28,335 bases of DNA from a virus. A program made the position numbers and the translations under genes. Positions 14,040-24,900 of this stretch are shown piece by piece (position 1 is the first letter of the stretch; the number at the start of each line of letters is the position of its first letter). The stretch lies in IMG/VR virus record IMGVR_UViG_3300030329_005427, positions 1-28,335 of that record; one strand, given 5' to 3'. The notes below the pieces were generated by a model. It saw only the letters and a list, made by a program, of their open reading frames with translations. It was not told the origin of the DNA and did no database searches.

Positions 14040-15964
14040 GCGAAGCACTATCAGCATTAAATCAACTAGTTGGCTTAGTACGAGAGGATATACAGCAAAA
14101 ATATAAGGCTAGGGATACAGCAGCTGCACGTGATTTTGCTAGAGAAAATTTATTTATCCAAACAGGATTAAAGGAATTAGAGCAATCTAGAGCAACTACA
14201 TCAGCATTAGAAGCAGATGCTGTAAATAAAGGTTTGAATATTAATGCAATTGAATCATTAAATGATATGCAACAAACAAATGAAGCTAGAAAATTTGCTA
14301 CAAAAAGTTTAGAAGATGTTAATGTGGCTCTTAAAGGGGAATCGGATTATCAGAGATCTATTAAAAAGAATTTATCAGAATTTTCTAAGGGACAGATTGA
14401 CTTTGCTAGCGTAGATAGAGATACGTCTGGCACAATTTCCGATAAAGAACTTGGAAGGCTTACTACGACCGTATATCGAGATGAAGAACTCCAACATACA
14501 ACTCCAAGTGCTGCTTATATACAGGGATTGAGGTCAAAAGAGCTTACTGCTATTCAAGCCACAGATCTTGCCAGGAAAAAAGAAGATCTCTCTCAATTAA
14601 AAACTATTGGAAAGGATTTAGATAAGAAGAGCAAGTTAGAATTACAGATATTGCAACAGCAATATGAAACTGGCGAAATAAATAAAAAAACACTTAGTAA
14701 GAAGCTAGAAGCTCTTGGGCTTGAGACTGATTTCCTAAGAGATACCCAGGAAACTAGAAAGGGTATATTAGCCGAAGAATACAAAAAAGCAAAAACTTCG
14801 AATGATATCCTTACAATAAAATCAAAATACACAGAGCAAGAAATAAACGCAGCCTTAGCTAATGTAGATGCTGAAACTCGAAATAGGTTAAAAAATCTTG
14901 GATTAATAGATTTAAGCATCGAAGCTCAAGCACTTGCAAATGAAAAAGAAAAAGTGAAATTGAGATTTCTAGAAGGTAGTTTAGAAAACCAAGAGAAATT
15001 AGAAAAACTAAATTTAAATATGTCTGCCGCGCAACTGGAACAATTAGATGTAGCAATAAGTACAGCTAAGGTTGGCTATGAAATGGCAAAGAAAGAACTT
15101 ATAATGACTGATGTTAAAAATGAGAATCTAAAAAGGAAATGGGAAAAAGAGGAGTGGGTATTCGAAAAAGAAGTTATGGATAAAACTATTACTGACCAGC
15201 AAAAACTTATTGCGGATGTTAATAGTAATGCTATTAAGTTAACTACGTTTGCTTTATCTCAGATGTCTTTTATGAATTTTAAAACAAACGAAATAAAGCC
15301 AATAGTCAATATGATGCAAGAGTTACAAGCTCAAGCTGCAGCAGGAGATGTGAGCAAATGGGAAGGGGATTTTGAAGAATTTGTTTTAGAGAATCCAATA
15401 TATGAAGCTATAGCAGATGATTTAAAAGATTTATTTTCAGCTACAATACAAATTGATGATACTACGCCTAAAAGCGATCCTTTACTAAGATTAGCACCTC
15501 AGATCGATATGATGAGTAAAGAGTTACAATCATGGTCGCAAAGCGATGCTGGAAAAAGTGCTCTTGAAGCGTTTAAAAAAGAGTATATTGCTAGTCTTGC
15601 AGGTAGAGGGGCTACTCAAGATTTCTCTGAAAAACAATGGATGGATATTTTCTTGAGATCTAGTTCATCAACTGCCCCTAGATGGCAAACTACTCTTAGT
15701 AATTTGCATTATAATAATTTTGGAGTAACTGATGAGCAGGCTGAGAAATTTAGAAAAGCAATGGCTTGGCAGGAAACAGGTATATATAAAGACAAAGATC
15801 TGTTTAAGGAGATGGTATCACTAGCAAAAACTAAGCCTGTTTATGAAAAACAACTATCTATGTTTCTAAAAGATGCTTCATATTATAATTTAGGTGAGCA
15901 TGAAAGTTATGATAGTATGACTGATGAACAATTTGAAGCATTTCTAGATAGTCTAGATAATTAA
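14036..15964 (+). CDS. large helical virion protein with an EF-hand loop
   Basis: A 642-residue, Lys/Glu/Gln-rich helical protein. After an N-terminal helix, the stretch GQIDFASVDRDTSGTISDKE holds a perfect EF-hand calcium loop, D127-x-D129-x-S131-G-T133-I-S-x-x-E138. The central part (about 180-390) is one long coiled-coil-like region (for example KKSKLELQILQQQYETGEIN), and the C-terminal 200 residues are mixed. There is no signal peptide or membrane helix. The position between the internal virion proteins and the giant RNA polymerase-like protein suggests an internal core or ejected protein, similar in place to T7 gp15. The EF-hand lies alone in the N-terminal part, so calcium binding might be a structural or sensing switch at ejection. 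The gene starts by ATGA overlap and is followed after 7 bases by the giant gene. Confidence 0.7.
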   Translation: MSEALSALNQLVGLVREDIQQKYKARDTAAARDFARENLFIQTGLKELEQSRATTSALEADAVNKGLNINAIESLNDMQQTNEARKFATKSLEDVNVALKGESDYQRSIKKNLSEFSKGQIDFASVDRDTSGTISDKELGRLTTTVYRDEELQHTTPSAAYIQGLRSKELTAIQATDLARKKEDLSQLKTIGKDLDKKSKLELQILQQQYETGEINKKTLSKKLEALGLETDFLRDTQETRKGILAEEYKKAKTSNDILTIKSKYTEQEINAALANVDAETRNRLKNLGLIDLSIEAQALANEKEKVKLRFLEGSLENQEKLEKLNLNMSAAQLEQLDVAISTAKVGYEMAKKELIMTDVKNENLKRKWEKEEWVFEKEVMDKTITDQQKLIADVNSNAIKLTTFALSQMSFMNFKTNEIKPIVNMMQELQAQAAAGDVSKWEGDFEEFVLENPIYEAIADDLKDLFSATIQIDDTTPKSDPLLRLAPQIDMMSKELQSWSQSDAGKSALEAFKKEYIASLAGRGATQDFSEKQWMDIFLRSSSSTAPRWQTTLSNLHYNNFGVTDEQAEKFRKAMAWQETGIYKDKDLFKEMVSLAKTKPVYEKQLSMFLKDASYYNLGEHESYDSMTDEQFEAFLDSLDN

Positions 15965-15971
15965 TATAAGT

Positions 15972-18900
15972 ATGGCTTTAGATCTATATAAAAAAGAACA
16001 AATTCGCTCAATGTTCTTGGCACAAGGGCGATATGTAACAGATGCTCAAATAGAGGAGTATTACAATAAAGCCCAAGCGACTCAAGCAACTCAACCAGAA
16101 GAACCAGAGTTATGGGACCCTCAGGAGCCTACACTTGCTTCGGCATACAACGATGAATCAACTCTCGAACAAGCGCTTGAAGCAACAGCTAATCTAGTCT
16201 GGGGAGGTCTTGATACTGCCTTAATAGGCTTGCCAGGGTTAGCTTGGAAGGGAATAGATAAGGAAAGTTATGAAGCTTCAATGGCCGACTTAAATGATAA
16301 TGCCTTGGCAAGAGTTGGTGGTGGTATCGGTGGTGCTCTTGGATTTTTAGCTCCTATGGGATGGTCTGGTAGACTTCTTAGCTACGGAGCAAGAGGTTTA
16401 CGAGGTGCTAGACAAGCTAAGGCTTTAAAAACTGGCGCTACCACAATAGATAAGATAAAGGCGCCTACTACAGAAGCTATACAAACTGCTGCAGGTTCTT
16501 CTTTATTCAAGAGCGCTCAAAAAAGAGCTTCTGATCTCGGAACACTTACTAAGGATGAGGCTATTGAAATAGCTAAAAGAGTATCAGATGATACTATAGG
16601 GTTTAGCTTGACTGGTAAAAAATGGTGGCAAAAGGTCTTTCAAGGTGGCCCAGGATATCAAATGGAGCACGGACTTAGTAGTGTTAATAGATTTAAAGAG
16701 TTAATGAAATTCCAAATGTCCGATAGGTTAGCTGCTGAGTTAGCAGAAAGTGGTGTAAAGTTAACTAATAAACAGATATTAAAAATGTCTGATGATCTTG
16801 TTGATATGCTTGGAAAAAAATCCTTTAATACTATAGATGCAATGATACAAGGTAGTTATATGGGTCGCATGCATCCTGCTTTATTTAATTTATTAGGTGG
16901 AGCTGTTCAAGAGGGCATTCAGTTTGGTCTAGTGGGTACTGCTATGGATGCAGTTCAATATGTAAAAGGAGATCTAGACCTAAATGAAAGATCATTTGGA
17001 GATAGGGTTTTACATCATGTTGCACTTGGTGGTGTTTTAGGTACTATAAAATTTGTACCTGGAGGAGCAAAAACGCCTATATGGAAGAATTTTGTTAACG
17101 CTTCTTCCTTTATGACTAAAAAATTAAATGATAAAGTTGGAAAAATGGGTCTTGAAGAGTTGAAGGCATTTGGCTTAGTAAAAATGAGAAATGATAGATC
17201 TTCTATTTTCTCGATTACTAAAAATGGAAAAACCATTAATCTCACAAGAAAGGATCTGCGTCCAGAGTCAACTACGATCGGCAATGAAAATATTCAATCT
17301 TTACGAAAGACAATTCAAGATCATAATACAATGTTAGCAAAAAGCTTAAGAGGTCCTTATTGGACCAAATTTGCAGCAAATACCCGTAAAGATCTATTTG
17401 GATCCCTTGGTCGTATGTCCCTAGGAGCCGCCTCCATGAATTATGATGCAATTAATTCTGGCGCTTTTGAGGGTTTAGAAGATGCTGAGGTTGCGTTTCA
17501 CCTTGCATTAGGTGCGTTTATGACAAAAAAACATAAACCTCTTTTTAAAGATACAGCTCCTAGAATGGACTTTCATTTTGGAGAACGTGATTATCATTAT
17601 TTTTCAGATATGACAGAGGTATCTAATGCAATTGCAAAAAATTCAAGATATATTAATAATATAGGTTCATTGATCAAGCAATTTGATGGTAACACTTATA
17701 CTGATTGGGTTAATAAATATCCAATTAAAGACGTAGAAAGAATGATCAAGGTGTTGAAAGATAATGATGTTATATATGATAGCTTGGATGGCGAAGTAAC
17801 AGCAAAACAAGTAACACCTGTCCCTCATAGGGAGCTTATGGACCTCCTAGGTCCTATTAGTGCTATTATGACATCTAGAGGATTAAGAATAAATCCTAAT
17901 GCTACTAAAGAGATGCAAGTTAAGGTTTTAGATATAATAAAAAATATGACCTCGGAAGAGTTGACATCTGGAGACCATATAAGAAAGTTAGATTCTAGAG
18001 CTAATGTATTACAATCTGTTTTAGCTGGAAGCCAAAGGAGTATTCAAAAATTTCAAAATGATGCTTACAAGCTATTTGATGATATGTACAAAATAATCAC
18101 AGATGGTGAATATTCTATAACCCCAGAAGGTGAAATGTTTGTTTTTAATTTAAAGCATGAACACCTTGACTTGAATGAACAGCAGAGTCAAACTATTGCT
18201 AAGTTTCTTGAGCTAAAAGAAAATTTACGACAAGAAAATATTATAAAGCTTAGAGAGATTGAACATGGAAAAGAAGCGGGTTTGCAGCATGAAGTAACGA
18301 TGGAAATGATAAATAAGATGGATGAATTTATTAATCGTTATGAAAAAAATCTTGGAGCGGAGATATTAGGTGAGGGTTGGAATGCTCCTGCGGATATTAA
18401 TGATAAGATGCTTTGGTCTTTAGTTAATGAAGTAAATCACCAAAGAAATGTAGTTAATGTTTTTTCGATTATGAATGGGGAAGCAATAACTGGGGTTAAT
18501 GAAGTTGATGCTAAGGAGATACAATCATTGATCAAGCAAGTCTTATCTCATAGAGACAACTTTAATAATGAAATAATGGTTGATAATGCATTAAAGATAG
18601 ATCTAATATTCGATGAAGGCATTAGCATTACACCACAGCAGCAACAAGCATTGCAAAGCTTTATACAAGATCTTTGGAGTATCAATGCAACAGTTAAGGC
18701 TCCTACTGATATTAGGAGAGTTGAGGTCCCAGTATCAAAGGTACTCGCATTAAAAGAAAAATTAGTTAATAATGGTATGCCAGATCATGAGATTCATATG
18801 CTGGATTCTAGAATGGCTAATTGGGTTGAAAAGGCAGTGCAGCACGGTATAGAAAGAGCAACATTAGGTGCTGATATGGAGCCTATTATTGGAGTTGCTT

Positions 18901-21900
18901 TAAAACAGCTAATGAAAAATGGACTTATACAAACTACCACTGATAGTAAAAATAGAGGTGTTAGGCTCGTTGCGCCTAATAAAATAACAGTAGAGCAAGT
19001 AGAACGAATTATACCAAATTTAACTCAGAAAGAAAAGCAAGCATATGTAGATGCATATACCAGAGTTATGGACTCGATTGGGAAAAAATTAGTAGCTAGG
19101 CGAGATGATTTTAATATAACAATGCTAACTGCAGAACAATTATCATCTATTACAACAGCTGATAAGATGTTAGATAAAAATCGATATATAACTGATTCTG
19201 AAGCAAAGGAAAATATAATACTAGAAGCTATAGAAAGAACCAATGTCCGCAGGAATGTTTTACAGGACCAGCTAAAGGATCCTACAATTGAAGATAGTGC
19301 AGCTTCTCAAATACGCGATCTATTGAATTTTGAAACTTCAAAATACCAACAATTAAACGAAATACATCAAGCTTGGAGAGCAGCATTCGCTGGTGGTCAG
19401 GAAATGACTAGAGCTGCAGCATATTTAGAATTTGCAGGTACTACTAGAAATAAAGATGGTAAAAATATATTTGATCTTATTAGGGATATTGAAAAATCAG
19501 AGGATCCCTTTCATAAATTCACAGAAGATATAAAGCAGCTTCAAAATATTATTGCTGAAAAGGTCAATGAGAGACCGAGTGGTAAGAGCTGGGATGAGAG
19601 AAGGAATGATTTTTTAATAGCTGAAGAACAAAGAGAAATTGAAGGTGTTTTACCAGATAATAGAAAACATACTAATCCCGATCTATTTTTTGAAAAATAC
19701 GGAATAGATAAGAATGACATCTTTTCTGTTGGAGAGAAATATTATAGATCAACATTTGAAACTAACGCAGAAGCTCTGTATGAGTTATATAATGAAGTTG
19801 TTGTTACTCAAAATCAAAGTAGGGAAGTTTTTATTGATAGAGTTATGGAGCTAGCTGGAACTAATAGAGCCGAAGCTTCAGCTGAGTTAAGAAATGATGT
19901 TATGGTTTTAAGCAATCTCATGGATAGAAGGTTTAAGATCAAAAGGCTTACAGTTAATCAAACTAGTGGAACTGGAGTATTTGAGAATACAGAGATATCC
20001 AAAGGCTTTTTAACGGATATATGGACAGAAATATTTAGCGGCATTAACGCTCCAATGCTTATTCTAGATAGCGGATATACTAAGAATGGCAAAATACAAA
20101 ATATCTTCACAAGCCCTAACGGATTAAATGAATTAACTCAAATATTATATGGCAATGAATTTTTTGCTACATTAAATCAGGGTGAAAATAGATATATAAG
20201 TTCATTAAAAAGAGGAACGGCAAAACCAATTGAACCAGGTCAAGAAGTATGGCATACACAGAGTCTAGCTGAAACCTATTTAAAAGGAGCAATGTATCCT
20301 GTTATTGTCGATGAGAATATAACAGTTCTTATTCCAGAAGCTCATATATCTCATATTAAAAAACCATTTATGAGGTGGTTTGAAAAAATTGAGAAAGATC
20401 CGTATACTAAAAAAGCCATAGATAAGTTGCCCCAAGCTAAGGAGCTTATAAATGAGCTAAGGAATTATTATGAGATATTTAAGAATGGAGATGGGTCCCC
20501 CGCTTCATTTGTTAAGGATGGACAAAGATGGCAAGAGAGTGTACATGATGCAATTTTTACAATTTTTAATTCTATGTATGGGGAGCGTATTGATGGAGAC
20601 TGGCTTCAAGATGCTTATACTAATGGCCCTGGTCAAAGAAAACATTTTAAATATAAAAGGTTAGCTCAAAACCAAGGATATTCAAGAAATAGTATTGCTC
20701 GACGGGAAACTGCTAAGGCTATTTTTGGTGAAGGTACTGGTAGTAGTGAGTATGAAAAAATATTAATTGAAAAATATGCTGATAGAGAAATAAATAATAT
20801 TTTCGTCGTGGACGATGGTGTTAATAGTGAAATGGGTTCTGCTGCTAACAAATTAATAACAGATAATAGATCAGTTGCTGAGCATAGATTGAAAAGAATG
20901 TATGATAGGGGTGACATTACCAAGAAAGATTATGACGATAATTTAGCATTGCTAGAAAATGCATCTTCTATTAATGCTGAAACTGTAAATGGAATGACCC
21001 CTGTGCGTCGAGAGTATTTAGATTTCCTTTTATTGCAAAATGGTGATGCTGATCTTATAGGAAAATCAGCTGGGCAAAAACCAGTGGGATTAACTTCGTA
21101 TACTGATTCAAAGGGAGTAGTGCATGTTCTTTATAATAAGACTCACTACTTTTATGACTCTAGGCTAGATAAGTTTTTTGAATTGAATCCAGATATAGAT
21201 ATGATTGCATTTACCAGTGGAGCAAAGAAAGCTAAGATCATTGATCCTAATCAGTCCTTGGAGAATCAATTAAAGCCATACGAAGCTATACCTGTTATAG
21301 GCGACCTAATTAAAGATAAAGATGGTGTTGAAAGACAGGTTACTATATATGATATGCTTAATTCATTGAATACTAATGATTCTAAAAGATCTATAATGCC
21401 AGTTAGGGCAGATCAGAGTTTATCAGGTACTGTTTATGGTGAGCATCACAATGCTAAGATATTAAAACAATTTAGTAACTGGACATCACCAGAGGTTCAA
21501 AGAGATCTTTATAGGTACGCTCGTCAAGATATGATAGAACAATTTTCTGAAGTGCAAATGAAGTTTTATAATCCAGAAAATACTGCACTAGCATCAGCAG
21601 AAGCTAAATCCTTCTTAAGAACAGAAGGAAACAAGGATGGAACTATTGCTGTTCAAACTGAAAATGCATCTACCGAGGCTATTTGGATAGAGAATAGTGG
21701 GATTCCTTTTTCGATATCTGGAAATCTATATGATGCTATAATCAAGAAAAGATATGTTGATCAAGCTGGAATTTTTGATGGATTTACAGATGCAGGTGGT
21801 TCAGCAATATTGCGTGGCAATATGGCTATGGATCTAGATATTCCTGTTTATCAGGGCAATGTTCAGGTAAAGTTAGGTGAAGCTAATATCTCAGAGGTAT

Positions 21901-24900
21901 ATTTAGATGCAAAAATTCATAATATAAGTGATTATGGACCTGCTCAAGGAAAGCCTAGGGGTAGAGAAAAGCGTAATTATAAATCTGCAGCTGGAATTAC
22001 ATTAGTAATGGAATTTAGAGGCGATGGCACAGCACCTAGAGATATACTATACGATCTTAAAAAAGGTAAAATATCAGATCCGTTAAATCCTAAAGCAAAG
22101 TTAGAAGACTATAAGACTTTGGCTAATGCCGTTGATAAAATATTGCAAGAAATTAACATGGGAGATGGTAGGGTTTCTACATATAGAGATGTTTATAATA
22201 TCTTAAATGGACATGGAATGAGTAGACCAGATGGGTCACATCCAGTAAAGCTTGGTATCATGGGGTTACCTGCTCCTAGAACTGGTCCACATGATGCAGT
22301 TGTTATGAAGGTAAAGGGCATATTAGATAGAAAAGATGGTGGTATAATGGAGATGAATACCTATGATCTTACCATGAGAGCACAAAGAGACTTTGATACT
22401 GATAAGTTATATTTTTATATGGATACACCATTTTCTGCTATGAGAGAAGCATATAAAATTAACGGTGATGTTAAGGAAGCAAGAACTACTGAGGCATTTC
22501 AAGGTGCAGGGATGCCATTAAATCCATATAATAGACTCAGTATGGAGAATTACACTTCTAATATCAATGAGTATAGGAAGAAATTTGGTCAAGTTGTTAA
22601 GACACAACGCAAAATATCTTTCATGAAGAATTTAATTGATTTAATGGGTACTGAGCCTAATACAAAAAATATACCTATGGATAATAAGGGTGATGTAAGA
22701 TTGGTTGTTGAGCATAACGATTCTGATTTTTTACAAAGACTTGTTTCACATACTCAAGGCGCAGTAGATATTTATGGAGAGAATGGCTTGCCACTTTATT
22801 TAGCCAATATGAAAGCCTGGCAAAGAGAAATACTATTTGGAAGCGATAAGTTCAAAAATCCCATTTTTAAATTAGAAGATAAAAACGGTAATCGATTACC
22901 GATGGAAGAGGTGCATAAGCTTATTATTGAAAAAATGATGAATGACTATGGAAGATTATTAAGCTATGAAGGTAATATATGGGAGGCTGGTGAGTCTAAA
23001 AGGCCGAGATATAAAGATATGATAACTGGAATGGAATTGTTTAACCAGGAATATAGTCCAGATATTATTAATAGAAATTTTTATTATTATATAGAAAAGA
23101 AATTAAGTACAGAAGCAGCTAATGATTTTTTTGGATTCGCCAAAACAACCGAAAAAGGGATTGATCCATTTTTACAAGGCATATCTAAAGCTATGCGTAA
23201 TCATACTGATCCATTTCTAAGATCAATGAGGGCTATTACCAGTAAAGATCAGTTTAAAGTTCGTGAAACATTCAGTCCAGATGGCGAACATTTTAATGCT
23301 ACAGTGCAAAAACTACTAGGTCGACATAGAGCAGAAATGCTTGAAACTTTTAGGCTGGAGCCGCAAACTGGTGGAGAGAGACCTTTATATCTTGAAGGTC
23401 CAAAAGCTGAGACTTTAATTATTGATGAGATGTGGAGAGGTTTTTATAAGGAAAAGAATACTGAAAAGGCTTTAATACAGGCCAATGCTATAGAACATCA
23501 AATAAATTCAATGGAGCGCTTAGTACAAAAAGAAAGTAAAAAACCAGAAGAGATAAGGGATGATGCTTTTATTTCAATGCAAGAAGAAAATATAGCCATC
23601 AAAAGAAAAGCTCTGTCTGTATTGCTTAATAAGCTTACTGTAGAAAAAGATGCTGGATTACCTGGGCAAAAAATGAAGTATTACAAAGCAAAAGGTAAAA
23701 AAGGTCGTAACTATATTCAAGTAAGTGGTAATAATGTGATGATCAAAGATGCTACAAAAGGCACTGAAAAGAAAGTTCAGCTTGATAAAAATGGAGGATA
23801 TATCCTACAACCTAATGAGGTTGCAGTTTATAATCCTATAAAATTAAGAGCTGTGAGGGAGCATGATTTGATTGATGGTGCTGCTTGGGCAAATACAGTT
23901 CTTGGCTACTGGAGCAGGGTCACTGAAGGAGATTTACGAGACTTTAGAAAGTATGTAAAGGAAACGAAAAATGAAATACAAAAGCTTATTTCTGAAACAA
24001 TGGATAATAAGAATTTAAAAGACTGGGAAGCATATGAACATAGGGTCTTTAATGCAATGGAAAGAGGTTTAGAAAATATTCTAAAAATGACAATGGAAGA
24101 ATCTGGATGGGCCTTTAAAGACGCTGAAGGTTTTCCAGGCTATGCGAAATTACCAGCAGGTAAAGAATCTTACTTAATAGACTTTTTAATGGCTATGCTA
24201 ACTCCCAAAGGATCTGGAAATCCTAATGAATTTTATTTTTCTCCTAAAACTGGTGGCTTTATTCCAGCTGTTAAAGCTCAATCGCCTGTTGTTATTAAAG
24301 CTGTAATGCGTATGTTAGATAGTTATAATGTAACACCTAATAAAAATGAATTAGTAGCTAAAATGGCACAAGTACACAGAGGGTTTTATGATGCTATTGT
24401 CGCTGGGGAAGGCTATCATTCCGCATTTGATAGAATAGCAGAACAAAGTTTCGAAGGCGCATTAGTGAATACAATTAAAAATAGAGTAATGCATAGTCCA
24501 TTTATGCAGCATAAAGATTATAAAAAGTTAACTGAGTGGTTGGAACTAGGAACGGGGATGGAAGCTAAGATGGCTGAACTAATGCATCAATTATTAGTGG
24601 ACAATGCTATTATTGATCCAGGTACAGTAATGAGATTAAAAGAGGAGATCATTAATAAACCTGGTGGCGAAGAAGCTTATAAAAGTTTATTTACAGTGTC
24701 TCGTGGACAACTCTTATTCGATGGTCTCAATACAAAACAATTCAGCACTGGAAAAGGTGAAGGTCAATTGGTTGGGGAGTTGACCATGGAAAGACCCGCA
24801 ATTAGAAGTGATAGGATTACTGGTACGGGGCAGAGAAAGAGAGGAACTGAAATTAGTCAATGGCTTCAAGATCAGATTGGCTATGAAAACAATGTAAAGT

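Noticed and set aside
14593-14919. 108-codon minus-strand frame opposite the EF-hand protein
   Set aside because: Hydrophobic sequence from antisense reading of a coiled-coil region, no ribosome site.
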